DNA of 48,995 nucleotides from Eubacterium sp. (GTDB lineage: Bacteria; Bacillota; Clostridia; Lachnospirales; Lachnospiraceae). The DNA is taken from the NCBI GenBank assembly GCA_017965495.1, contig JAGCPW010000013.1, positions 1 through 48,995 of the forward strand, written 5' to 3'. The notes below the pieces were generated by a model, which saw only the letters and a list, made by a program, of their open reading frames with translations, made no database searches and was not told where the DNA came from. The position numbers and the translations under genes are program-made. This document shows, piece by piece, positions 34,447 to 44,037 of the stretch; position 1 is the first letter of the stretch; each line of letters starts with the position of its first letter.

Positions 34447-35076
34447 TTATTTAAGAACAACTACTACGTGTCTGTATGGCTCTTCACCTTCTGAACGAGT
34501 AGTGCAGTACTTGTCGTTCTGTAGTGCTGAGTGAATGATTCTTCTCTCATAAGGATTCATTGGCTCAAGTGCTACTGGCTTTTTGATTCTCTTAACTTTC
34601 TTAGCAATATTCTTTGCAAGATTTTCTAGAGTCTGCTGTCTTCTTTCTCTGTAGTTTTCTGTATCAAGTCTAACTCTTGAGAACTTGTCATCTGACTCTT
34701 TGTTTACAATCAAGCTTGTAAGATACTGAAGTGAATCAAGTGTCTGTCCGCGCTTACCAATCAAAACGCCCATATCATCTCCCACAATATCAATATTGAT
34801 TGTCTGCTCGTTATCTTGATCTTCTATATTAACATCAAGTTTAACTGTAAGGTCCATTGCGTCAAAGACTTTGTTTAGGAAGTCTGCTGCAATCTCGTCT
34901 ACATCGCCTTTCTTTTTAGCTTTGATAACTGCTGCTTTTTTACCTAGTCCAAGGAATCCGCTTCCGCCTTCTTCCACAACTTCATAATCTAACTTATCTG
35001 ATGTGATGCCTAACTCCTGACAAGCATTAGTGATAGCATCATCTACATTTTTTCCTTCAAAATTTTTGAAATCCAT
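34447..35076 (-). CDS. jag: RNA-binding protein Jag/KhpB
   Basis: RNA-binding regulator (KhpB/EloR in streptococci) linked to cell elongation. The 209 residues have an N-terminal Jag domain (about 1-55, VEEGGSGFLGLGKKAAVI), a KH domain near 75-145 with the GVLIGKRGQTLDSLQYL loop, and a C-terminal R3H domain with PMNPYERRIIHSALQ. It follows yidC by 17 nt in the conserved rpmH-rnpA-yidD-yidC-jag order. Confidence 0.95.
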   Translation of the reverse strand: MDFKNFEGKNVDDAITNACQELGITSDKLDYEVVEEGGSGFLGLGKKAAVIKAKKKGDVDEIAADFLNKVFDAMDLTVKLDVNIEDQDNEQTINIDIVGDDMGVLIGKRGQTLDSLQYLTSLIVNKESDDKFSRVRLDTENYRERRQQTLENLAKNIAKKVKRIKKPVALEPMNPYERRIIHSALQNDKYCTTRSEGEEPYRHVVVVLK

Positions 35077-35093
35077 TTTCTATCTCCTCTATA

Positions 35094-36359
35094 TTATTTA
35101 TCGTTCTTCTTATTAAAATCGCTTACTAAGTTTGCCTTTGATGCAAGTGAGCCTTGCTTCTTAGCTGCAAGTTCTTTAGCCTGCTGTACTTTAGCTTCTT
35201 TTTCAGCTGCGCTCATTCCACCTTCATCTTTAGCTTTAGCTTTGTTCTGAGCTGCATCTATTACATTATCTCTGTAGATTCCTTTTCTAGCTTTCTTACG
35301 CTCAGCCTTCTTAGCCGCTTTCTTTCTGTTTTCTTCTATAATGGCATCCATTCCCTTTTTGTCTAGGTACTTGTTGATACATAGCTGTTGAACCATCATA
35401 ACAAGTGAACCTATACACCAGTAAATACCAATACCTACTGGAAGAATGTAACACATGTAAATTGAAAAGATTGGCATGATGAAGTTCATAATCTTCATTG
35501 AGCCGCCCATTCCAGGAACATCTGCCGCTGCATTGTTCTTGTTCATTCTAGTTGTTAGCTGAACACTGATAAACTGGAATACACCAGATAAAATTGGAAG
35601 TGCAAAGCCTGCAATAATAATTCCAACAGCCTGTCCTTTGATGTTTGTAGATGGTGAATCACCAATCAACAATCCGCAGAACTTGTTCATAGAACTCATA
35701 ATATTTGAGTATTCATTGTGAACGTTATCAAGCAACTGTCTAAGTGTGTGGTGATGTGCAAGGCTTAAAGTCTTTCCTGAAGAGTTTGTACCTGTCATCG
35801 CCGCAATACAGTTTTTAATCTGGCCATTGCTTAATTGTGCACCTGACAATTTACCTTTAACATATTCTTTTCCAAGAATAGCTTTTGATCCAAAGTACTC
35901 ATCAATCTGTCCTGTAGATAGTTTTGTGATGTAGTTAACGTATGTGTTTTTAACAGATGTTACATACTGTGGAATATCTCTGATTACTGCATACAAAGCA
36001 AAAAGAATTGGCATCTGGATTAATAGTTGTAAGCAACTACCAGTAGGAGAAGTACCGTACTTAGCGTACACTTCCTTAATCTCGGCTTGTTGCTTCATTT
36101 GTGTCTCTTGATCTTTTTTGCCTTTGTATTTGTCTTGGATAGCTTTAATCTCTGGTGACATTATGGCGTTAAGCTTTGAGAATTTCTGTTGCTTAACCTG
36201 CATTGGAAGTAGGAACATTCTAATTACAATTGTAAATACAATGATACATAGTCCAATGTCATAAAATCCCATATGTGAGAATACAAAGTAGATTCCCTCC
36301 ATAATGTATCCCATAAGATTAGCTAAACCTTTTACTAATGGGTTGTTATATAAAAACAA
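35094..36359 (-). CDS. yidC: membrane protein insertase YidC/OxaA
   Basis: Inserts and folds membrane proteins alone or with SecYEG. The 421 residues are longer than Bacillus SpoIIIJ. An N-terminal helix is near 15-32; the first core helix has IIVFTIVIRMFLLPMQVKQQ with the conserved substrate-contacting Arg; a cytoplasmic coiled hairpin (about 65-110) and LQLLIQMPILFALYAVIRDI follow. A polar loop of over 100 residues (about 135-245) separates the next helices, then PILSGVFQFISVQL, FIMPIFSIYMCYILPVGIGIYWCIG and a Lys/Ala-rich tail. No lipoprotein Cys is seen. Confidence 0.95.
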   Translation of the reverse strand: MFLYNNPLVKGLANLMGYIMEGIYFVFSHMGFYDIGLCIIVFTIVIRMFLLPMQVKQQKFSKLNAIMSPEIKAIQDKYKGKKDQETQMKQQAEIKEVYAKYGTSPTGSCLQLLIQMPILFALYAVIRDIPQYVTSVKNTYVNYITKLSTGQIDEYFGSKAILGKEYVKGKLSGAQLSNGQIKNCIAAMTGTNSSGKTLSLAHHHTLRQLLDNVHNEYSNIMSSMNKFCGLLIGDSPSTNIKGQAVGIIIAGFALPILSGVFQFISVQLTTRMNKNNAAADVPGMGGSMKIMNFIMPIFSIYMCYILPVGIGIYWCIGSLVMMVQQLCINKYLDKKGMDAIIEENRKKAAKKAERKKARKGIYRDNVIDAAQNKAKAKDEGGMSAAEKEAKVQQAKELAAKKQGSLASKANLVSDFNKKNDK

Positions 36360-36370
36360 TTTTTACCTCC

Positions 36371-36610
36371 TTAAGGAACCGGGTCGTATCCACCCTCATG
36401 CAAAGGATTGCATCTCGCAATTCTTTTAATTGCTAAACGTGACCCTTTGAACGGTCCATATTTTTGTATAGCCTCTATTGCATAAGAAGAACACGTAGGA
36501 ATGTATCTGCACTTGCTACGTGTATATGGTGATATTGCTTTTTTGTAAAATTTTATAAATCCGATCAAAAGGAAACTAATTCCTTTTTTTATCATTCTAA
36601 AAACTTTCAT
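36371..36610 (-). CDS. yidD: membrane protein insertion efficiency factor
   Basis: Small membrane-associated protein that assists YidC. It carries the family core [48 protein letters not shown] with three conserved Cys. From the ATG at 36610 it has 79 residues, from the next in-frame ATG (36595) 74; both fit the family, and neither has a strong ribosome binding site. A TTG 45 nt further upstream would add residues not typical of YidD. It is 11 nt from yidC. Confidence 0.92.
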   Translation of the reverse strand: MKVFRMIKKGISFLLIGFIKFYKKAISPYTRSKCRYIPTCSSYAIEAIQKYGPFKGSRLAIKRIARCNPLHEGGYDPVP

Positions 36611-36738
36611 CTCTTCTATACAAAAAGGTTTATCTTCAAATTTCTTGTTTTGCAAATCTTTTTAATTTGCTACTGATTATCCAGCTCTGCTCGTCCGGTT
36701 TTTAATCAGTCTTATATTTTGAATATAAAAACTACCAC

Positions 36739-37074
36739 CTAGTTTTCAGACAAAATACGTGATTGCTCACCCAAATGGAGTAGGGCATCTTCAATCTCTT
36801 TAAAGGTTTTACCCTTCGCATCGCTTCTTGCGATTACTACCAAATCTAAGCCGTGCTCAAACTTACTTTCATTTAATCTATAACTTTCACGAATTAATCT
36901 TGTTAGGCGATGTCTTACTACGCTATTTCCTACTTTTTTACTTACCTGGATACCTAATCTGTTAACGTCTAATTCGTTTTTTCTGTAATATAAGATTAAA
37001 TACTTGTTAGCACATGACTTCTTTTCGTCAAAGACTCTTTTAAAGTCTTCATTCTTTTTCAAAGAATTTTTCAT
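36739..37074 (-). CDS. rnpA: ribonuclease P protein component
   Basis: Protein subunit of RNase P, which matures tRNA 5' ends. The 111 residues start MKNSLKKNEDFKRVFDEKKS and contain RLGIQVSKKVGNSVVRHRLTRLIRESYRL near 56-84, the basic RNR-like region that binds the P RNA (GNSVVRHR in place of GNAVxRNR). It follows rpmH after a short hairpin that may attenuate transcription, as often seen between these genes. Confidence 0.94.
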   Translation of the reverse strand: MKNSLKKNEDFKRVFDEKKSCANKYLILYYRKNELDVNRLGIQVSKKVGNSVVRHRLTRLIRESYRLNESKFEHGLDLVVIARSDAKGKTFKEIEDALLHLGEQSRILSEN

Positions 37075-37082
37075 AATACTCC

Positions 37083-37120
37083 CTCAAAAAGAAAAGGTCA
37101 CATTCTTAAGAATGCGACCT
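37083..37120 (-). terminator. hairpin/attenuator between rpmH and rnpA
   Basis: AGGTCRCATTCTTAAGAATGYGACCT-type stem (37095-37120): fully paired on the minus-strand RNA with one G-U, whereas the plus-strand copy would have an A-C mismatch. A T-rich tract follows. It probably reduces read-through from the abundant L34 message to rnpA. Confidence 0.7.
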
Positions 37121-37254
37121 TAAGCTGATATTTTCTTTCTACCTTTAGCTCTTCTTGAAGCTAGGACTTTACGTCCACCAGCTGTTCTCATTCTTTTTCT
37201 AAAACCATGTTCTTTTGATCTCTGTCTTTTCTTTGGTTGAAAAGTCATTTTCAT
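37120..37254 (-). CDS. rpmH: ribosomal protein L34
   Basis: A 44-residue, very basic large-subunit protein. I read [20 protein letters not shown], then [21 protein letters not shown] and ISA, which is an unmistakable L34. GGAGG lies 9 nt before the ATG. The stop codon is at the base of the attenuator stem. It is the first gene of the minus-strand arm leaving the origin. Confidence 0.97.
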   Translation of the reverse strand: MKMTFQPKKRQRSKEHGFRKRMRTAGGRKVLASRRAKGRKKISA

Positions 37255-37329
37255 GTCGAATTACCTCCTTCTTTATAAATAGTAAAACATCTTTACTATA
37301 TAAATGTAAGAATTCGTAGCTAGTTATCA

Positions 37330-37358
37330 ATTAAACCATACTTTCAAATATTTTTCAA
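37330..37358 (-). promoter_or_regulatory. possible promoter of rpmH
   Basis: Minus strand TTGAAA (37353-37358), 17-nt spacer, TTTAAT (37330-37335). Confidence 0.5.
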
Positions 37359-37768
37359 TGACTTTTTACTATATATAAGTATTTTTTTATAATCCTGCGG
37401 CTTCGCCAAAAAAATCATTCCTCCAGAAGTAGATAGTAGAGTAAAATAATGTGGATTTTTAATAAAAATCACATATTTTTTGTGACTTGTTGACATTTCT
37501 CAATAAAATTCACCATTTTAGCCAATAATTTACATAATTTTACATAAATTGGTGAATGTTATCTACATTCTGTCAATAAATTGTTAATAAGTTAATAGAA
37601 ATATGCTTATTTTATGCTATTTTTAACGGATTCTCTCTAATTTATGTCAATAACTCGGCTTTTTGGTTATTATTTGCAACCATTTTATGTATACCGGTTA
37701 CTGTTATTATGTAAATCAAACGCGTGTTTTTTTGTTATTAGTTTCTTCCTATTATAATTATAATATTA

Positions 37769-37797
37769 TTGAAAAAATTGCTATTTTAGTGTATTAT
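37769..37797 (+). promoter_or_regulatory. probable promoter of dnaA
   Basis: TTGAAA (37769-37774), 17-nt spacer, TATTAT (37792-37797). GGGAGGGG lies just before the dnaA ATG at 37848. Confidence 0.6.
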
Positions 37798-37847
37798 ATC
37801 TATGTGCGAATTTTAACGATATTTCGCATTTTTTTTAGGGAGGGGCT

Positions 37848-39221
37848 ATGTTTGAAGTTTTAAGTGAAAAATGGCCTGAAATTTTAGATTTCTTTAAAAG
37901 TGAATATGACGTCTCTGACGTTTCTTTTAAGACATGGATTCTTCCACTTGAAATTAAATCAGTGGAAGATGGTTTAGTAACTCTTGTTTTTACTGGACCA
38001 AGTGAATCACAAGGCCTTAAATATATAAATAAAAAGTATCTTTCATTTTTGAAAGTTTCTATTTGTGAGTCATTGGATGAGGATTTAGATTTGCAAATCA
38101 TTTTGCCAAACGGCGAAATGGATAATTCAATTGCTACCACTAACGAAAGTAAAGCTCAGCTACTAGATAGAATTAAAGACTCTAACCTTAGTGAGAAATT
38201 TACTTTCGATTCTTTTGTAGTGGGATCTAACAACAATGCTGCTCAAGTTACAGCTTTGGCGGTGGCTGAATCCCCAGGTGAAACTTACAATCCACTTTAT
38301 ATTTATGGTGGTGTAGGTTTGGGTAAAACTCACTTACTTCAGGCTATTGGTAATTTTGTCTTGGAACAAAATCCTGAAGCTACTGTATTATACACATACA
38401 GTGAATCTTTTGTAAATGAAGTAATTGATCTTCTTGCTGGTAAACACACAGTGCAAGAAGATATTCAAAGATTTAGAAATAAATATAGAAATGTTGATGT
38501 TTTATTATTAGATGATATTCAATTCTTCTCAAACAAAGATAGATGTCAGGAAGAGTTATTTAATATCTTTAATGATTTACATATGAAACACAAACAGATA
38601 GTTATTACATCAGATAAAATTCCAAAGGATATGGAAGGTATTTCTGAGAGATTAATTAACCGTTTTGAGATGGGTCTTACTGTTGATATTCAAAACCCAG
38701 ATTATGAAACAAGAATGGCTATTCTACTTAATAAAGCTAAACAGGAACCAGGTATTGAAATAGATAATACTGCACTTGATTATATTGCTAATAATTTTAT
38801 TTCTAACGTTAGAGAATTGGAAGGTTCTTATAATAAGTTAGTGGCTTACGCTAAGATGAAACCTGGCACTGTTATTGATTTAGATTTTGCTAAAGATATT
38901 CTAAAGGATATGATTGATCCTAATAATAAAAAGAATATTACATGTGAATATATTATAGAAATAGTGGCAGAACATTTTGATTTATCTACTAAAGATTTAA
39001 TATCTGATAAGAGAAGTGCAGATATTGCATGGCCTCGCCAGATTTGTATGTATCTCTGTAGATATTTTACTGATGATAAATTAGAAACTATTGCTAAGGC
39101 ATTAAATAAAACTCACGGTAATGTTATTTATGGTATTGATAAAGTTAAAAAAGAAATAGAAACTGACCCGAATACTAGAGCTACAGTGGAAGTTCTTAAG
39201 AAAAAAGTAGATCCTGAATAA
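37848..39221 (+). CDS. dnaA: chromosomal replication initiator DnaA with atypical DNA-binding domain
   Basis: AAA+ initiator that binds and melts oriC. Of 457 residues, 1-80 are domain I (LSEKWPEILDFFKSEYDVSDVSFKTWI), followed by a short linker. The AAA+ domain has FDSFVVGSNNNAAQVTALAVAESPG, Walker A YGGVGLGKTH near 152 and Walker B VLLLDDIQFF near 214, and GISERLINRFEMGL at the Arg-finger region. Domain IV has SDKRSADIAWPRQICMYL; Arg389 corresponds to E. coli Arg399. The nearly invariant DHTT is replaced by THGN (422-425, codons from 39111), with one residue deleted just before it and Glu where Pro423 is expected. The frame is intact and the position canonical, so it is surely the cellular DnaA. 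Confidence 0.95.
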   Translation: MFEVLSEKWPEILDFFKSEYDVSDVSFKTWILPLEIKSVEDGLVTLVFTGPSESQGLKYINKKYLSFLKVSICESLDEDLDLQIILPNGEMDNSIATTNESKAQLLDRIKDSNLSEKFTFDSFVVGSNNNAAQVTALAVAESPGETYNPLYIYGGVGLGKTHLLQAIGNFVLEQNPEATVLYTYSESFVNEVIDLLAGKHTVQEDIQRFRNKYRNVDVLLLDDIQFFSNKDRCQEELFNIFNDLHMKHKQIVITSDKIPKDMEGISERLINRFEMGLTVDIQNPDYETRMAILLNKAKQEPGIEIDNTALDYIANNFISNVRELEGSYNKLVAYAKMKPGTVIDLDFAKDILKDMIDPNNKKNITCEYIIEIVAEHFDLSTKDLISDKRSADIAWPRQICMYLCRYFTDDKLETIAKALNKTHGNVIYGIDKVKKEIETDPNTRATVEVLKKKVDPE

Positions 39222-39540
39222 ATTTTAATGTTAATAACTATTTCAATAAACTATCAATAACTATTAATTAGTAGTTAATAACTATGTCAGTAGTTTGATA
39301 ATAAAATTTTTCTAAAAATTATTATTGGACCAAGAAATCACTTAAAAAATTTATTATTTATTAACTAATGATAATAACCTGTGTGATTTGTTAATTACTC
39401 TAAAAATTATTAACTGACATTTTTATTCTATACATACGATAAATAAAGGATATTTTATACTTTTTATCATATTGACTGTCCTTATTATTATTATCAAAAT
39501 TATATATTTATTTATACTTTTATTTTAAAGGAGAAAAGGG
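39222..39540. other. dnaA-dnaN intergenic region with repeated TTATTAAC-type boxes, probable oriC element
   Basis: 319 nt with few G/C. Repeats: GTTAATAACTAT at 39230-39241 and again exactly at 39274-39285, ATCAATAACTAT at 39253-39264, TTATTAAC at 39358-39365 and 39407-39414 (opposite strand), GATAATAACC at 39370-39379, GTTAATTACT at 39390-39399. The first three start 23 and 21 nt apart, about two helical turns. The motif read as TTATTAAC shares TTAT..AC with TTATCCACA. A weak promoter for dnaN may be TTGACT (39472-39477) with CAAAAT (39495-39500). Confidence 0.7.
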
Positions 39541-40641
39541 ATGAAATTACTATTTAAAAAATCAGATTTAATTGAAGGAATCAATGTTGTAATGAAAGCA
39601 GTATCAACTAAATCTTCTATGAAGATATTAGAATGTATTTTAATTGATGCTACTGAAGGTTTCATTAAATTTACTGCTAACGATATGGATCTTGGAATTG
39701 AAACTAAAGTAAAAGGTGAAATTAAAGAAGCTGGAAAAGTTGCTATAGAAGCAAGAATTTTTTCAGAGATTGTTCGTAAGCTTCCAGATAGTGAAATTAC
39801 ATTTGAAATAGAAGATGATACTAAATCTTTAATTACATGTGAGAATTCAAAATTTAATATTCAAATAATGGATGCAGAAGATTTTTCTCCACTACCAAAA
39901 GTAGAAAAAAATAATAAAATTAGTATTTCACAGTTATCACTTAAAAGTATTATTGATCAAACTATTTTTGCAATTAATGAAGCAGAAAAGAATAAAGTTT
40001 TAACTGGTGAACTTTTTGAAATAAAAGGAAATAAATTAAAAGTAGTAGCATTAGATAAATTTAGAATTGCTATTAGATATATGGAATTAAAAGAAGAATA
40101 TGATTTAGGTAAAGTTATTATTCCAGGAAAATCATTAAATGAAATAAGTAAGATTTTAAATGGTGGAATGGAAGATGATGTAATGATTTATTTTACAGAT
40201 AACCATATTCTATTTGACTTGGGCGATACAGTAGTAGTTTCAAGATTAATTGAAAATACTAATTTCTTTGACACAGACAAAATGATTAGCTCAGATTATA
40301 AAACAAAAATTGAAATTAATAAAAGAGAATTTATGGATTGTATTGATAGAGCTACACTTCTTATTAAAGAAGGAGAAAGCAAACCAGTATTCTTAACAAT
40401 TAAGGATGGAGTTTTAGATTTATCTATTAATACATTTATTGGAACTATGGATGAAAAAATAAATATCAATAAAGAAGGCGATGATTTGATGATTAGTTTT
40501 AATCCAAAATTCCTTCTAGATATTTTGAAAGTTTTAGAAGATGAAACTATTACTTTATATATGACAAATTCTAAGTTGCCATGTTTCATCAGAAACGAAA
40601 ATAATTCATATATTTATATTGTATTACCAGTAGTACAATAA
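39541..40641 (+). CDS. dnaN: DNA polymerase III sliding clamp (beta subunit)
   Basis: Ring-shaped processivity clamp of the replicase. The 366 residues match the family: MKLLFKKSDLIEGINVVMKAVSTKSSMKILECILIDA at the start, three repeated clamp folds, LTGELFEIKGNKLKVVALDKFRIAIR near 155, and the C-terminal MTNSKLPCFIRNENNSYIYIVLPVVQ, where the usual PxxMPxRL end of many clamps is degenerate. GGAG precedes the ATG. Base composition is clearly more AT-rich than the surface-polymer genes, as for dnaA. Confidence 0.96.
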   Translation: MKLLFKKSDLIEGINVVMKAVSTKSSMKILECILIDATEGFIKFTANDMDLGIETKVKGEIKEAGKVAIEARIFSEIVRKLPDSEITFEIEDDTKSLITCENSKFNIQIMDAEDFSPLPKVEKNNKISISQLSLKSIIDQTIFAINEAEKNKVLTGELFEIKGNKLKVVALDKFRIAIRYMELKEEYDLGKVIIPGKSLNEISKILNGGMEDDVMIYFTDNHILFDLGDTVVVSRLIENTNFFDTDKMISSDYKTKIEINKREFMDCIDRATLLIKEGESKPVFLTIKDGVLDLSINTFIGTMDEKININKEGDDLMISFNPKFLLDILKVLEDETITLYMTNSKLPCFIRNENNSYIYIVLPVVQ

Positions 40642-40648
40642 ATATTTT

Positions 40649-40686
40649 TAAAAATGGAAAGTGAAGAAATTCATTTTTCATTTTTA
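40649..40686 (+). other. hairpin between dnaN and the S4 gene
   Basis: TAAAAATGGAAA (40649-40660) pairs with TTTTTCATTTTTA (40675-40686 used), a 12-bp AT-rich stem with one G-T, ending in a short T-run. It may attenuate or stop part of the dnaN transcript. Confidence 0.5.
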
Positions 40687-40703
40687 AAGTAAGGGAATAG
40701 ATT

Positions 40704-40907
40704 ATGGAAATAGAAATTAGAGATGAATATATAAAATTAGGACAGGCAATGAAATTAGCTGGGCTTGTATCATCTGGAATAGAGGCAAAAGTAGTTATTC
40801 AGGATGGAGAAGTAAAAGTTAATGGAGAAGTAGATACTAGAAGAGGAAAAAAATTATATTCAGGCGATACTTTTGAATTTAATGGGGAGACAGTTACTAT
40901 TAAATAG
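40704..40907 (+). CDS. S4-domain RNA-binding protein (YaaA/RlbA-like)
   Basis: A 67-residue protein consisting of one S4 RNA-binding fold: YIKLGQAMKLAGLVSSGIEAK, IQDGEVKVNGEVDTRRGKKLYSGD and EFNGETVTIK. In Bacillus the gene at this position between dnaN and recF (yaaA/rlbA) is linked to ribosome assembly; the same role is inferred here. It lies 12 nt before recF. Confidence 0.92.
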   Translation: MEIEIRDEYIKLGQAMKLAGLVSSGIEAKVVIQDGEVKVNGEVDTRRGKKLYSGDTFEFNGETVTIK

Positions 40908-40919
40908 TCTGGAGTAGAA

Positions 40920-42011
40920 ATGATAGTTAAAAAACTAGAGTTAGAAAATTATAGAAATTATAAATCTTTAAATTTGGAATTAGATCCAAGAAAAAATGTT
41001 TTATATGGGAATAATGCTCAGGGAAAAACTAACGTACTAGAATCTATTTATATTTGCAGCACTACTAAATCTCATAGAAGCAATAAAGATGTTGAGTTAA
41101 TTAGATTTGGTGAGAGAGAAGCTCATATAAAATTATTTTTAGAGAAAAAAGAAAAAGAATATCGAATTGATGTTCATTTAAGAAAAAATAAAACTAAAGG
41201 AATTGCAGTAAATGGAATTCCAATAAAAAGAGCTAGTGAACTATTTGGTATTTTTAATGTTATTTTCTTTGCACCGGAAGATTTAAATATTATTAAAAAT
41301 GGTCCGGCGGAAAGAAGAAGATTTATGGACTTAGAACTTTGTCAGCTAGATAAAATTTATGTTCATAATCTAATTAATTACAACAAAGTTTTAAATCAGA
41401 GAAATAGGCTTTTAAAAGAAATTAGTTTTAATCCAAAAGAAGAAGAGACGCTAGATGTTTGGGATGAGCAACTTGTTCTTTATGGAAAAGAGATAATTAA
41501 AAAACGTGAAGAATTTATTAAACAGATAAGTAAAATTATTAAGCATATTCATGCAGATTTAACAAATAAAGAAGAGACTATAAAGATAGACTATCACAAG
41601 AATACAGAAGTAAGAGATTTTGAAAGAAATCTAAAGAAAAACAGAAGTGTTGATTTAAGAAATAAGAGTACTTCTGTGGGACCGCATAGGGATGATATTT
41701 TATTCTTCAACAAAGATATAAATATTAGGACTTATGGAAGTCAGGGGCAAAAAAGAACTATTGCTTTGTCTTTGAAGTTAGCAGAGATTGAGCTAGTTAA
41801 AAAGATTATTAATGACACACCAGTTTTACTATTAGATGATGTGCTTTCAGAATTAGATTCAGAAAGGCAAAATCATTTATTAGAGAGACTAGATAATATA
41901 CAAACGATTGTGACTTGTACAGGACTCGATGAGTTTGTAGAAAATAGTATAAATATTGACCGAGTATTTAAGGTTGATAATGCGAAGGTAAAAGAGAAAG
42001 AAATTAATTAA
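40920..42011 (+). CDS. recF: DNA replication and repair protein RecF
   Basis: SMC-like ATPase that helps load RecA at gaps. The 363 residues begin MIVKKLELENYRNYKSLNLELD and have Walker A YGNNAQGKTNVLESIY near 31, FFAPEDLNIIKNGPAERRRFMDLELCQL near 118, the signature TYGSQGQKRTIALSLKLAE near 276 and Walker B PVLLLDDVLSELDSERQ near 304. GGAG precedes the ATG. Confidence 0.95.
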   Translation: MIVKKLELENYRNYKSLNLELDPRKNVLYGNNAQGKTNVLESIYICSTTKSHRSNKDVELIRFGEREAHIKLFLEKKEKEYRIDVHLRKNKTKGIAVNGIPIKRASELFGIFNVIFFAPEDLNIIKNGPAERRRFMDLELCQLDKIYVHNLINYNKVLNQRNRLLKEISFNPKEEETLDVWDEQLVLYGKEIIKKREEFIKQISKIIKHIHADLTNKEETIKIDYHKNTEVRDFERNLKKNRSVDLRNKSTSVGPHRDDILFFNKDINIRTYGSQGQKRTIALSLKLAEIELVKKIINDTPVLLLDDVLSELDSERQNHLLERLDNIQTIVTCTGLDEFVENSINIDRVFKVDNAKVKEKEIN

Positions 42012-42038
42012 CTTTGTAGTTTGAAAGGAAGTTTTTAA

Positions 42039-44002
<1,964 letters not shown>

Positions 44003-44037
44003 AAAAACAACAAGTAGATTTTCTACAGGAGATAAAA

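Larger units (their letters stand above)
37255..37847. other. rpmH-dnaA intergenic region, probable part of oriC
   Basis: 593 nt, extremely AT-rich, with no gene. It holds promoters facing both ways. There is no exact TTATCCACA; the nearest is TTATCTACA at 37559-37567. Motifs of the type seen downstream of dnaA are present: GTTAATAA (37583-37590), GTCAATAACT (37646-37655) and GGTTATTATT (37665-37674). Near-matches to GTTTACATAA occur at 37528-37547 and 37707-37716. A small inverted repeat TAGTAAA/TTTACTA (37280-37298) is in the rpmH leader, and ATTTTTTT/AAAAAAAT arms (37381-37415) flank a GGCTTCGCC. Confidence 0.7.

Noticed and set aside
37381..37415. Palindromic ATTTTTTT...AAAAAAAT element as a terminator of rpmH or dnaA
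   Set aside because: It is upstream of both genes, and no transcript is expected to end there; it is noted only as a possible relic related to the mnmG leader repeat.
37663..37863. 66-codon open frame in the rpmH-dnaA spacer
   Set aside because: Very AT-rich, no ribosome binding site, no family resemblance and it runs over the dnaA start in another frame.
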